Shown: positions 7,935 through 16,269, counted from the stretch's first letter. The stretch: 30,174 bases of DNA from Pseudomonadota bacterium (GCA_023436615.1 JAEZIO010000048.1:1-30174), one strand, 5' to 3'. Made by a program: numbers and translations. The notes: a model not told the origin generated them from the letters alone.

Positions 7935-8498
7935 ATGTTCGCGAGAACGCCAAGATTGCTGCTGAGGCCCGGGTTCCCGGAAGACGCGCCGGCGCTGGCC
8001 GACGCGATCGGCCATCTGGCGATCGTCCGAAACCTCGGCAGGGCACCCTGGCCCTATCGACTCGCTGACGCGCAGACGGCGCTCGGCGCGCCGCGGAGCT
8101 CCGTGCTGCCGTCCTTCCTCATCATGGAGCGAACAGACGGAGCGCCGCGCCTCGTCGGCGGCTGCGGCTTCGCCCCAAAGCCCTCCGGCGCGGTCGAGAT
8201 CGGCTATTGGATCGCACGGCCCAACTGGGGCCGGGGAATCGCCACCGAAGCTTGCGGAGCACTGGTCGATATCGCGCGGGCGCTGCGCCTGCCGGCGCTC
8301 CAAGCGGCGCACTTCCTCGACAATCCCGCCTCGGGCCGGGTGCTCGAGAAGCTCGGCTTCTCACCGACCGGGATCATCGCTCCAAGGTTCTGCCGGGCGC
8401 GCGGCGAGGAGGTGCCGGCGCGGCTCTACAGGCTTGAGCTCGGGAGCGAACCTGCCGCAGCGGCGCCGACGCCAGTGGAGGAAACCCTCGCCGCCTAG
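7935..8498 (+). CDS. GNAT family N-acetyltransferase (RimJ/RimL-like)
   Basis: The 187-residue protein has the GNAT layout: N-terminal RLLLRPGFPEDAPALADAI, a central strand VEIGYWIARPNWGRGIATEA whose W/GRGIATEA segment is the acetyl-CoA pyrophosphate loop (RxxGxG/A), and the later NPASGRVLEKLGF motif typical of the RimJ/RimL branch. It would transfer an acetyl group from acetyl-CoA to an amine, possibly a protein N-terminus or small molecule. ATG 7935 is preceded by GAGGAGA at good spacing. A GNAT gene after rpmA is usual in sphingomonads and Caulobacter, where obgE often comes next. Here its stop shares the tetranucleotide CTAG with the stop of the convergent hydrolase gene. Confidence 0.88.
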   Translation: MFARTPRLLLRPGFPEDAPALADAIGHLAIVRNLGRAPWPYRLADAQTALGAPRSSVLPSFLIMERTDGAPRLVGGCGFAPKPSGAVEIGYWIARPNWGRGIATEACGALVDIARALRLPALQAAHFLDNPASGRVLEKLGFSPTGIIAPRFCRARGEEVPARLYRLELGSEPAAAAPTPVEETLAA

Positions 8499-9373
8499 CG
8501 CGCGGCGCGGACCTTCCTGAGCGGCGCCGGCGCCCTATCCGCGTCGGCGCTTCGCTCGTAACCGCGCAAAAGGTCACGGTCGTCCTCGTTCCACGGGTGG
8601 AAGCCGGGCAGGAAGAATTTCAGCCATGCACCGGCGATCTTGCGGAACATGCCGGGCGCGATCCACAGGTGCCACAGCAGCCGTGCCCAGGCAGCGAGCC
8701 CGGTCACGCCGTCCTGGCGCATCAGCTCGAGCGCTCCGGCCGTGCGATCGACCACGAAGTTGCGCGTGACGTAGAGCATGACCTTCGCCTTCACCTTCCA
8801 GCGCTTCCACCGGGTCCAGCGGCGCGTCGCGTGAAGCCAGGTGTCGTAGGCGACAGCCTTGTGCTCGATCTCCTCCACCGCGTGCCAGCGCCACAGCGCC
8901 GCTGCTTCCGGATCAGCGTCCCGCAGGTGCCGCGGATCCTTGAGCAGCTGGTGCGCGAGGATCGCCGTGAAATGCTCGAGAGCCATGGTGGCCGCGAGGC
9001 TGACGACGGGCGGCTTGTCACGCGTGATCGCCAGCCGCTTTTCGACCTGCGCCTCGAGCTTCGTCAGGTCGTAGCCCGAGTCCACGGCGCGGCGGTTGAA
9101 CGCGTCATGCTCGCGGCTGTGGATGGCTTCCTGGGTGGTAAATGCCTTGATGTCTTGCGCGAGCGCCGGCGGCGCGCCGTCGCGGAACGCCCGGACGCTC
9201 TCCACGAAAAAGGCTTCGCCTGCGGGAAAGGTCGTCGACAGCGCATTGTAGATTGCAGTCGCTTCGACGCGCCCGCCGTGCCACAGGCGATTTCGCAGCG
9301 CACCGCGGTCGAAACGCCGGTCGCGAGGGGTGATCGTAAGGTCCGCGGGGGTCGGAAGCGCCGTTATGCTCAT
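8495..9373 (-). CDS. Predicted metal-dependent hydrolase (PF10118 type)
   Basis: This 292-residue, largely helical protein resembles the bacterial PF10118 'predicted metal-dependent hydrolase' family, whose biochemical role is unproven. Acidic/histidine pairs fit a ferritin-like di-metal arrangement: EAIHSREHDAFN near residue 90, ALEHFTAIL near 130, and AVEEIEHKAVAYD near 165. A C-terminal hydrophobic helix region (AWARLLWHLWIAPGMF) suggests membrane association. The gene diverges from a TetR regulator with only 27 bp between the two starts, so it is very likely the regulator's target. No Shine-Dalgarno is seen before ATG 9373, so the message may be leaderless. Confidence 0.8.
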   Translation of the reverse strand: MSITALPTPADLTITPRDRRFDRGALRNRLWHGGRVEATAIYNALSTTFPAGEAFFVESVRAFRDGAPPALAQDIKAFTTQEAIHSREHDAFNRRAVDSGYDLTKLEAQVEKRLAITRDKPPVVSLAATMALEHFTAILAHQLLKDPRHLRDADPEAAALWRWHAVEEIEHKAVAYDTWLHATRRWTRWKRWKVKAKVMLYVTRNFVVDRTAGALELMRQDGVTGLAAWARLLWHLWIAPGMFRKIAGAWLKFFLPGFHPWNEDDRDLLRGYERSADADRAPAPLRKVRAAR

Positions 9374-9390
9374 GCCAGCAAGCTATGATA

Positions 9391-9404
9391 ACTTACACGT
9401 ATGT
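9391..9404. promoter_or_regulatory. Candidate TetR operator between divergent genes
   Basis: ACTTACACGTATGT is an imperfect palindrome in which 10 of 14 positions are symmetric (AC-x-TAC-xx-GTA-x-GT). It overlaps the start codon of the TetR gene and lies within 31 bp of the hydrolase start, the expected place for an autoregulatory operator. Confidence 0.4.
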
Positions 9405-10006
9405 CAATAACTGGAAAACGGCTTAGCCCGGGCAAAAGCCGCTCGGTCGCGATCGAAGCTGCGCGGCGCATTCTCCTTCACCGAGGCCCGCAGGCGGTGA
9501 CGCTGAAAGCCGTCGCATCCGATATCGGCCGCACCCATGCCAATCTCATCCACCATTTCGGCTCCGCTGCCGGACTCCAGACCGCACTTGCCGAGGACAT
9601 TGCAGGTCGGGTGACGGTGCGTATCGCCGAGGCCGTCGAAGCCGCGCGATCCGGGGCTGCCGATCCCCGCGAAGTGGTCGACCGGACTTTCGACGCCTTC
9701 TCGAAAGAGGGCGCGGGCGCGCTTGCGGCATGGATGATCCTGACCGGCGATCGCGAGGCGCTCGACCCGATCCTGCGCTCGGTTCGAAGCCTTGTCGCGC
9801 AGCTGAGCGCAGGCCGCGACGAGCGGCGAGTCGCGGAAACGACCCTGTGGCTGGTGCTCGCGGCCCTTGGCGATTCGCTGCTCGGCGAGGCGATTGCCGC
9901 CGCGCTCGGCCTCGGCCGCGAAACGGCTCGCGAACTTGCCGCCGATCGCATCCGGGCCGCTCTCGAACAGCATGAAAGCGGCGGCTTCCGCGCGTTGAAT
10001 TCCTGA
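9401..10006 (+). CDS. TetR/AcrR family transcriptional regulator
   Basis: In this 201-residue protein residues 15-60 form the TetR DNA-binding domain: AIEAARRILLHRGPQAVTLK, then VASDIGRTHANLIHHFGS, which is the helix-turn-helix with the typical (N)LIHHFGS in place of LYYHFPS. The remainder is an all-helical ligand and dimerisation domain ending in a short tail. It probably represses the divergent hydrolase gene and itself in response to an unknown ligand. ATG 9401 gives a normal N-terminus; no Shine-Dalgarno is visible, so translation may be leaderless. The downstream kinase gene starts 49 bp later after a possible -10 box (TATACT, 10007-10012), so it may have its own promoter. Confidence 0.9.
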   Translation: MSITGKRLSPGKSRSVAIEAARRILLHRGPQAVTLKAVASDIGRTHANLIHHFGSAAGLQTALAEDIAGRVTVRIAEAVEAARSGAADPREVVDRTFDAFSKEGAGALAAWMILTGDREALDPILRSVRSLVAQLSAGRDERRVAETTLWLVLAALGDSLLGEAIAAALGLGRETARELAADRIRAALEQHESGGFRALNS

Positions 10007-10055
10007 TATACTTTCCGCTCCGCCAGGTGCCGGGCGCGCCTGCGGACGGGGGGCA

Positions 10056-11684
10056 ATGTTCAACGACCTGCTCAAGCATCGTTCCGGCCGCGTCGTTGCA
10101 CTCGCCCGCGCGGTGCTCGTCGCCACCTTCCTCTTCGCGATAGCCGTCGATCCGACCCGCCCCTCGCATGCGGTCGCGACGACCTATTCGATGCTGGTCG
10201 CCTACCTCGCAGGCGCCATCGCCGTCGCCCTTCTCACTTGGAACGATTGGTGGCTCGACGCGAAGCTCGCGATGCCGACGCATGTCGTCGACATCGTCGC
10301 CTTCACTTTGCTCGTCCTCGTCACCGACGGGTACACGAGCCCGTTCTTCGTCTTTTTCGTCTTCCTGATCCTGTCCGCGGCGATCCGCTGGGGCTGGCGG
10401 GAGACTGCGCTGACCGCGATCGCCGTCACCCTCCTCTATTTCGGTGCCGGTTTCATCGGCGGCGATTCGTCGGGCCGGGCTTTCGACCTTCAGCGCTTCA
10501 TCATCCGCGCCAGCAACCTGGTGATCCTCTCCGCCATCCTCATCTGGTTCGGAGTCAACCAGGGGTTCGCCGGCTTCCGCCCATCGCGCGAGGACCTCAT
10601 TCGCGATGTCCCGCCCGACGAGCCCCCGCTCGAAAGCGCGGTCGAAACCGCGGTCCGGCTGACGGGCGGGAAGGCCGCGGTGCTGCTGTGGCGCCGGGCT
10701 GGATCGCATGACACGGCGGCGGTCAGCTACCGGGATGGCGAGGTGACGAGCGAGGGGCTTGCCGACCCGCCGGCGATGCCGGTGCCGCTTCGGTCGTTCC
10801 TGTTCGACGTGCCTCGGAACCGGGCGCTCAGTCGCGGCCCGCACCGGCGCATGCGCTTCCTCGACGCCAGGAGGCTGATGAGCCCGGAGATCGGCAGGCG
10901 TTTCGCCATCGATTCAGGCCTTGCCGTTCCTATCCGGACCGACGCCGGTGAAGGCACGCTGGTGCTCGGCGGCATCCGCAGCCTGTGCACCGACCATATC
11001 GAATTCGGCGAGACGCTGAGCGAGGCGGTCGCGTCCCATATCCAGCGCCATGCCCTGCTCGCCGCAGTGGAGGACGGGGCGGTATCCCGTGCCCGACTGT
11101 CGCTTGCGCGCGACCTTCACGACAGCGTCGTCCAGTTCCTCGCCGGAGCGACATTCCGGATCGAGGCGATCCGGCGCTCGATCCGCGCCGGCGACCAGCC
11201 CGACCGCGAGCTCGCCGACCTCAAGGAGCTGATGCTCCATGAGCAGCAGGAGCTCAGGTCCGCGATCGGCGCGCTGCGCCGCGAACGGATTCCACTTCCG
11301 AGTCTCGCCGCCGATCTTCGCACCTTGTGCGGCCGCCTTGCGCGCCAGTGGGACATCGAGTGCAGCTTTTCCGCCGAGGTCCCGGACATCGCGGCGCCGA
11401 TGCGTCTCCACCTCGATACCCACCAGCTGATCCGCGAGGCGGTCGCGAACGCGGTCCGCCACGCCCACGCAAGCACGGTCGGCGTCCAGTTGACCGCCGA
11501 CGACGGCGACCTTCGGCTCGACATCAGCAACGACGGAAGCGGAAGCGAGCGCCTGAAGGAAGGAAGCCCCTGGTCGCTTCGCGAGCGCGTCGACGACGCC
11601 AACGGAACGTTGATGCTTGCAACCCGGGATACCGGGACGAGCGTTTCAATCACCCTGCCACTCAAGACGGAGCCGCGCCCGTGA
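10056..11684 (+). CDS. Membrane sensor histidine kinase, NarL/HisKA_3 type
   Basis: This 542-residue protein has a membrane domain of about six helices (roughly residues 13-31, 41-61, 76-91, 95-110, 118-134 and 150-168). A cytoplasmic GAF-like segment (about 190-335) follows, then a HisKA_3 dimerisation helix with the phosphoacceptor in ARDLHDSVVQ (His355). The HATPase_c domain comes last, with REAVANAVRHA as N-box and DISNDGSG as G1. The G2 lid is short (SLRERVDDANG). The signal is unknown; there is no periplasmic domain, so it may sense something within the membrane or cytoplasm. The regulator gene overlaps its stop by GTGA, indicating coupled translation. ATG 10056 follows a GGGGGG run. 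Confidence 0.92.
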   Translation: MFNDLLKHRSGRVVALARAVLVATFLFAIAVDPTRPSHAVATTYSMLVAYLAGAIAVALLTWNDWWLDAKLAMPTHVVDIVAFTLLVLVTDGYTSPFFVFFVFLILSAAIRWGWRETALTAIAVTLLYFGAGFIGGDSSGRAFDLQRFIIRASNLVILSAILIWFGVNQGFAGFRPSREDLIRDVPPDEPPLESAVETAVRLTGGKAAVLLWRRAGSHDTAAVSYRDGEVTSEGLADPPAMPVPLRSFLFDVPRNRALSRGPHRRMRFLDARRLMSPEIGRRFAIDSGLAVPIRTDAGEGTLVLGGIRSLCTDHIEFGETLSEAVASHIQRHALLAAVEDGAVSRARLSLARDLHDSVVQFLAGATFRIEAIRRSIRAGDQPDRELADLKELMLHEQQELRSAIGALRRERIPLPSLAADLRTLCGRLARQWDIECSFSAEVPDIAAPMRLHLDTHQLIREAVANAVRHAHASTVGVQLTADDGDLRLDISNDGSGSERLKEGSPWSLRERVDDANGTLMLATRDTGTSVSITLPLKTEPRP

Positions 11685-12295
11685 CCTCCATCGTTCTCGC
11701 CGATGACCATCCGATGATTCAGGCGGCCTTCGAAGCGATGCTTCGCGGCAGCGATTATCAGCTCGTCGCCAGGGCCGGCAGCGGGGCCGACGCCCTCGCC
11801 GCGATCGCGCAGGAGGATCCGGATATGGTCGTGCTCGACATCCAGATGCCGGAGGGCAGCGGCCTCGACGTCGTCCGCAAGCTGCGTTCGAGCGGCGACG
11901 CCCGCCCGATCGTCCTGCTGACCGCCTCGATCGACGAAGCCGGCTTCGCCGAGGCGCTGTCGCTCAAGGTCGAAGGGCTGCTCCTGAAAAGCTCCGACCC
12001 GGCGTTGCTGATTGACTGCCTGGACGCGGTGAAGGGCGGCCAGGAGTGGATCGACCCCCAGCTCCAGGCCGAGGCCGCGGAGCGGGCCGCGACTCGCGAC
12101 CGGTCGCTGCTGTCTCCGCGCGAGACCGAGCTCGTCCATCTCGTCCGCCAGGGCATGCGCAACCGGGACATCGCCGAGAAGCTTGGGATCACCGAGGGCA
12201 CGGTGAAGGTCTATCTCCACAGCGTGTTCGAGAAGACCGGAGTCGCCAACCGCACCGAGCTCGCGATCCGCGCAGCGGAATGGGTCAGCGGCTGA
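11681..12295 (+). CDS. NarL/FixJ-type response regulator
   Basis: This 204-residue regulator starts at GTG 11681, overlapping the kinase stop by 4 bp. The receiver domain (1-120) has acidic residues in LADDHP (D8, D9), phospho-acceptor Asp53 in VVLDIQMPEGSG, the switch Thr in VLLTAS and the conserved Lys in LLLKSS. A LuxR-type helix-turn-helix (about 143-200) reads LSPRETELVHLVRQGMRNRD then IAEKLGITEGTVKVYLHSVF. It is the cognate partner of the preceding kinase. Likely targets are the downstream secreted protein, whose upstream region carries repeated GKTAAM hexamers, and possibly the TonB-receptor-like gene; both are inferences from position. Confidence 0.93.
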   Translation: MTSIVLADDHPMIQAAFEAMLRGSDYQLVARAGSGADALAAIAQEDPDMVVLDIQMPEGSGLDVVRKLRSSGDARPIVLLTASIDEAGFAEALSLKVEGLLLKSSDPALLIDCLDAVKGGQEWIDPQLQAEAAERAATRDRSLLSPRETELVHLVRQGMRNRDIAEKLGITEGTVKVYLHSVFEKTGVANRTELAIRAAEWVSG

Positions 12296-12303
12296 GCGGC
12301 AAA

Positions 12304-12318
12304 GTCTCGATTTGAGAC
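12304..12318. repeat. Inverted repeat after the response regulator
   Basis: GTCTC (12304-12308) and GAGAC (12314-12318) flank GATTT. It lies 9 bases after the regulator stop. It may be a weak terminator or a regulator-binding site; the stem is short. Confidence 0.3.
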
Positions 12319-12325
12319 GGCGATT

Positions 12326-12384
12326 GCTAACTTTCGATAATGTTAACGTCCGGTAACTACTGTCGTTAAATCCTCGTCGGTAAA
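12326..12384 (+). promoter_or_regulatory. Cluster of GKTAAM hexamers upstream of the secreted-protein gene
   Basis: Related hexamers occur at 12326 (GCTAAC), 12342 (GTTAAC), 12352 (GGTAAC), 12365 (GTTAAA) and 12379 (GGTAAA), in an otherwise GC-rich neighbourhood and 80-135 bp before the start. Start-to-start spacings are 16, 10, 13 and 14 bp. They could be direct-repeat binding sites for the adjacent NarL-type regulator. Another GGTAAC lies at 13444-13449, before the next gene. Confidence 0.35.
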
Positions 12385-12462
12385 CGCGAATTCACCGCAG
12401 GGGGGCGAGTCGTTTTTCTAACCTCGGCCGCGGCAACTCAACCGGGAATGAGGGATAAAAAC

Positions 12463-13374
12463 ATGAAATCGATCAAAACCGCCGCATGCGCGGCGCTCCT
12501 TTCCACGTCGTTCTTCTCGTCGCCCGCATTCGCGACGGAGATACCGGATCAGGTGGCGAACTCCACCACCACCGGCTCGATCACGACGACCTGCGACGCG
12601 CTTGAGGCGACGCTCGACGCAAGTGGGGACTATGACGTCGAAGGCTCGATCACCGGGCAGTCTTCAGTGCAGGGCACTGAGATTCTGGCTGATCGCGTTA
12701 TCGACCAGGACAGCTGGGCACCGTCGGTCGGTGCTACCGCGAATTATAATGACATTGATGCTTCCGCTTCGAGCAAGCTCTACCGCAACGGCAAGAGCCC
12801 CAACCTGTTCGTCAAAGATGCGTTGGCAGGCACAGTCACATGGTCGGCGAACAGCTACGACTTCACGGGCAACTACAACATCACCACGACGTTCGAATTC
12901 ACGTGCCATGTCACGGAGCATGTCGCTGCCGTCCTGCCGGTCTACGAATCGGAGAACGAGTGCGTCGCGCGTGTCAAGGTGGATGGCTCGATACCGTCCA
13001 GCTACAACAAGGGCTTTGGCGCCTGGTGCAACGAGCAAACGCCGGACCACAGCGGCAACTACGATAACCGCCTGAAGCTCGTTGACGGGGTCGATGCGCA
13101 CGACAATGACGACACGGGCCTCGATACCACGGCGACTATCGACCAGGCCGGCACCGCGCTGCTTGCCGGGCACGAAGACTTCGGCGGGGTGCACACCTAC
13201 ACCAACCAGGCCGTTCCGGTTCAGACCGTCGTCTGCATTTCGCCGGGATCGAAGGGCGGTACTTGGACCGCGAAGAACCTCTATGCGGGTCTTGGCGGCA
13301 CGTGCAGCACGGCCACCTTCAACGCGACTGCGCCGGGTACAATTATTCCGTCGGCGTCGCTGCCAGTAATCTAA
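12463..13374 (+). CDS. Secreted hypothetical protein with six cysteines
   Basis: I do not recognise a family. The 303-residue product has a clear Sec signal peptide (MKSIKTAACAALLSTSFF then SSPAFA, cleavage after residue 24). The mature part is Asp-, Thr- and Ser-rich, mildly acidic and predicted to be beta-rich. It has six cysteines (in TTTCDALE, EFTCHVTE, ENECVARV, GAWCNEQT, TVVCISPG and GGTCSTAT), an even number compatible with three disulfides. I chose ATG 12463 because GAGGG at 12450-12454 is well spaced from it; an ATG at 12448 in the same frame would add five residues and lose that site. It may be periplasmic, surface-attached or released. It sits between a two-component system and a TonB-receptor-like gene and ends before a strong terminator. 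Confidence 0.75.
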   Translation: MKSIKTAACAALLSTSFFSSPAFATEIPDQVANSTTTGSITTTCDALEATLDASGDYDVEGSITGQSSVQGTEILADRVIDQDSWAPSVGATANYNDIDASASSKLYRNGKSPNLFVKDALAGTVTWSANSYDFTGNYNITTTFEFTCHVTEHVAAVLPVYESENECVARVKVDGSIPSSYNKGFGAWCNEQTPDHSGNYDNRLKLVDGVDAHDNDDTGLDTTATIDQAGTALLAGHEDFGGVHTYTNQAVPVQTVVCISPGSKGGTWTAKNLYAGLGGTCSTATFNATAPGTIIPSASLPVI

Positions 13375-13406
13375 CTTCACTAGCGGCCCAGAACCGCGCG
13401 TGGACG

Positions 13407-13432
13407 CCCTGCCCGGCTTCGGCCGGGCAGGG
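13407..13432 (+). terminator. Strong terminator hairpin with TTCG loop
   Basis: Arms of 11 bp (13407-13417 and 13422-13432) pair perfectly around a TTCG tetraloop. It lies 33 bp after the secreted-protein stop. There is no T-run, as is common for GC-rich alphaproteobacteria. Confidence 0.75.
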
Positions 13433-13495
13433 TAGCGCGGACAGGTAACGGAAAGGGCCGCCCACTTCTGCAGCCTTTTCTGGGGGGGCAAGCAC

Positions 13496-16051
13496 ATGAC
13501 CATCGGGGCATCCCGAACGCATCGCCGTATCCGCCGATTGGCGATCGCGGTCCTTCTCGCCGGCACGGCCGGCCCGGTCGCGGCCAACAGCGCCGACGGG
13601 TCCGCGGCCGCACAAGCCCCGGATCAGGGCCAGCATCAGGAAATTGTCGTCACCGGGCACGTGCTGTTCCCGGACGTGCAGGCCGAGCGGAGTCTCGATC
13701 AAAGCGCCATCGAAAGCTACGGCGCAAGCACCATCGACGAGCTTCTCGCCAACCTCCAGGCCGAGCTCGGCGATCTCGATGACGGCCCTTTGATCATCGT
13801 CAACGGCGTCAAGATCAACAACCTCGACGAGATCGCGGCGCTTCCGATCGAGGTCCTTCGCGAAGTGCAGGTCCTGCCGCGGGGCACAGCGGTCCGCGCC
13901 GGCGGAAGGCCCGGCCAGCGAGTCATCAGCCTGTCGCTGAAGCGCCGGGTTCGCACGCTCACCGCGCTTGCCGCTCCGAAGGTCTCTACCGAAGGGCATT
14001 GGAGCGCCGCACGCGGCGAAGCCATTGTCACGCAGGTTCGTGGCGACACCCGCGCGAATATCGCGCTGCGCACCCGCGCCGAATCGTCGCTGCTGGAAAG
14101 CGACCGCGGGCTGATCCAGCCGAATCCGCTCCGGCCCTTCGCGCTTGCCGGCAACGTCATCGGCTTCCCCAACACGAGCGGCGAAATCGATCCGCTTCTC
14201 AGCGCTCTTGCCGGCCGGACGGTCATCGTCTCGCCGTTCCCGGCGCCGTCTTCCCCCGCCCTGGCGGACTTCGTCGCCGGCGCGAATGACCCGGCGTTCA
14301 CCGACATCGGCGAATTCCGGACTCTGAGGCCGCGCACGCGCAATTACGATCTCAACGGCACATTCGCGACGCGCCTCGCCCCGTGGCTCACGGGGAGCGC
14401 GACCTTCCGGCTCAATCGCAACGGCACCCGCTCACTTCGCGGCCTCCCGTCGGCCGTCTTCGTACTCGACGATGCCAATCCGGCATCGCCGTTCTCGCGC
14501 GATGTCGGGCTTGCGCTCTACGGCCGCGACCCGCTCCAGTCGCGCTCGCGGCGGCAGGGCGGGGAGGCCAATGTCACGCTGAACGGCACGTTTGGCGAGT
14601 GGACCGGCAACTTCAACGCCAAGCACGCAGATTCCAGGACCGTAACGACGAGCGAGCGCTCGCTGGGCGGAACCATCGTGCTCGCCAACAGCGCCAACCC
14701 GTTCGCGACCGATCTCGGCGACCTGATCGCGCTGCGCAGCGACCGCTCGTCGAGCCGCAACATCAGCGATCTCCTCCAACTGACGTTCAACGGGCCCGCC
14801 GCGACCTTGCCCGCCGGCCCGATCACCGCGACCATCGAAGGGCGGCTGGCGTGGAACCGCCTGCGCTCCAGCAGCACGTTCGACCTCCTCAACCCTAACC
14901 GCAGCTTCCGCAGGGCGGAGCAGGGGATCCGCGGGGCCGTCGAGGTGCCGTTCACCAGCGGGGCCAGCGGATTCGGCGGTAGGGTCGGGGACATCAGCGG
15001 AACGGCCGAATATGAGCGTATCCACTTTTCCGACGCGGGAACGCTCGACCATTACGAGCTCGGCCTGACCTGGGAGCCGATCGAGGCGCTTCGCTTGCGC
15101 GGGTCGATCGAAAAGACGGAAATCCCGGCGATCATCCAGTTCCTTGGTGATCCGGTCTTCATCGATACGGACGTTCGCACCTTCGACCCGCTTACCGGCA
15201 GCACCGTCGACGTGACGCAGATAACCGGCGGCAATAGTGCGCTGCGGCCCGAGGAGGTGACGCTTCGGCGCCTGAACGCGCTGGTCCGCCTGGTGCCGCG
15301 CCTGAACCTGCAGTTGAACGCCGAATATACCGACAGGGATTCGCGCAACTTCGTGTCCTCGCTGCCGGAATCGAGCGCCGCCGTGATGCTGGCCTTCCCC
15401 GACCGCTTCGTCCGCGATTCCAACGGTGTCCTGACCACCATCGATCTGCGGCCGGTCAATTTCGACTCCCACCGCGAGAAGCGGCTGCGCTGGGGTTTCA
15501 GCATGAACGCGAAGCTCGCCGGCGGAACGCCCGTGACCGCGCCCCGCCGGACGCCAGGCGAGCGGCCCAAGCCGAGCACCTACCTCCAGCTCACGGCGAA
15601 CCACTCGATGGTCTTCTCCGACAAGATGGTGATCCGTCCCGGCCTCGACCCGGTCGACCTGCTCGGGGGAGGCTCGATCGGCATCGGTGGCGGCCGCCTG
15701 AGGCATCAGCTCGACGGCACGGCGGCGGTCAACTCGGGCGGGAGCGGGCTTCGCCTCGGCGTCACCTGGCGAGGCCGGAGCAGCCTCGAGAGCCGCTTCG
15801 GCGGAATCAGCGATACCCTCCGGTTCTCGCCCGTGCTCCTGCTCAACCTGCGCGCATTCGCCGATGTCGGCCGCTTCGCGCGCGATTCCAAATGGGCAAA
15901 GGGCCTTCGGCTGTCGCTGGACGTCGTCAACGTCACCAACGACCGGCAGCGCGTCCGCGATTCGCTCGGCAACACGCCGCTCCAGTACCAGCCGGCTTAC
16001 CGCGACCCGCTCGGCCGGACCGTCGAGTTCGAAATTCGCAAGGTCTTCTAG
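13496..16051 (+). CDS. TonB-dependent receptor-like outer-membrane protein, divergent plug
   Basis: The 851-residue protein has a signal peptide (about 1-30, ending GPVAA), a TonB-box-like QEIVVTG at about residue 48, and a short plug. In the plug, IIVNGVKINNLDEIAALPIE is followed by VLREVQVLPRGTAVRAGG and a closing VISLSLKRR, replacing the usual YGSDAIAGVINI. A large barrel follows with many Arg/Asn/Gly-rich strands, LNAEYTDRDSRNF and a final EFEIRKVF ending in Phe. It therefore resembles a TonB-dependent transporter but is distant from the canonical receptor at 3902-6709. The ligand is unknown. The position next to a sensor system and a secreted protein suggests a shared role, such as uptake or surface assembly of a secreted partner. 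ATG 13496 follows a G-rich run (GGGGGGG). Confidence 0.8.
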   Translation: MTIGASRTHRRIRRLAIAVLLAGTAGPVAANSADGSAAAQAPDQGQHQEIVVTGHVLFPDVQAERSLDQSAIESYGASTIDELLANLQAELGDLDDGPLIIVNGVKINNLDEIAALPIEVLREVQVLPRGTAVRAGGRPGQRVISLSLKRRVRTLTALAAPKVSTEGHWSAARGEAIVTQVRGDTRANIALRTRAESSLLESDRGLIQPNPLRPFALAGNVIGFPNTSGEIDPLLSALAGRTVIVSPFPAPSSPALADFVAGANDPAFTDIGEFRTLRPRTRNYDLNGTFATRLAPWLTGSATFRLNRNGTRSLRGLPSAVFVLDDANPASPFSRDVGLALYGRDPLQSRSRRQGGEANVTLNGTFGEWTGNFNAKHADSRTVTTSERSLGGTIVLANSANPFATDLGDLIALRSDRSSSRNISDLLQLTFNGPAATLPAGPITATIEGRLAWNRLRSSSTFDLLNPNRSFRRAEQGIRGAVEVPFTSGASGFGGRVGDISGTAEYERIHFSDAGTLDHYELGLTWEPIEALRLRGSIEKTEIPAIIQFLGDPVFIDTDVRTFDPLTGSTVDVTQITGGNSALRPEEVTLRRLNALVRLVPRLNLQLNAEYTDRDSRNFVSSLPESSAAVMLAFPDRFVRDSNGVLTTIDLRPVNFDSHREKRLRWGFSMNAKLAGGTPVTAPRRTPGERPKPSTYLQLTANHSMVFSDKMVIRPGLDPVDLLGGGSIGIGGGRLRHQLDGTAAVNSGGSGLRLGVTWRGRSSLESRFGGISDTLRFSPVLLLNLRAFADVGRFARDSKWAKGLRLSLDVVNVTNDRQRVRDSLGNTPLQYQPAYRDPLGRTVEFEIRKVF

Positions 16052-16122
16052 CGGCCCAGGCCTTACTATCCATCGTTGAGTTACGCGGCCGCTTGCGGCC
16101 AATTATCGCAAGTTAGTGGCCG

Positions 16123-16145
16123 GCGCGCCCGAGTCGGGAGCGCGC
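16123..16145 (+). terminator. Hairpin after the TonB-receptor-like gene
   Basis: GCGCGCCCGA (16123-16132) pairs with TCGGG (16134-16138) and GCGCGC (16140-16145) around a one-base bulge, about 70 bp after the stop. The loop as drawn is very tight, so the tip must open. Probable terminator; no T-run. Confidence 0.45.
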
Positions 16146-16189
16146 AGGCATTCGCTTTCACGCACGGCACCCAGGTCCGAGCGTGGACT

Positions 16190-16219
16190 CTCTGGCTGGC
16201 GTCCCGGCGCCAGCCAGGG
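16190..16219 (+). promoter_or_regulatory. Stable hairpin upstream of obgE
   Basis: CTGGCTGGCG (16192-16201) pairs with CGCCAGCCAG (16208-16217), extendable by a G-U and a C-G pair, around a six-base loop. It ends 50 bp before the obgE start. It is either a second terminator for the upstream gene or a structure in the obgE leader. The sequence alone does not decide. Confidence 0.4.
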
Positions 16220-16269
16220 CAGTCCTTCCCGAAGTGGCGCATCGCGCCGCTCCAGCCTACAGCGCCGGA

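Noticed and set aside
14432..16102. 556-codon minus-strand frame opposite the TonB-receptor-like gene
   Set aside because: Antisense shadow; the plus-strand frame has a signal peptide, TonB box and barrel.
16183..16269. 29-residue N-terminal extension of ObgE from GTG 16183
   Set aside because: It would include the stable hairpin and is unlike Obg; the family starts at MHFLDQ.
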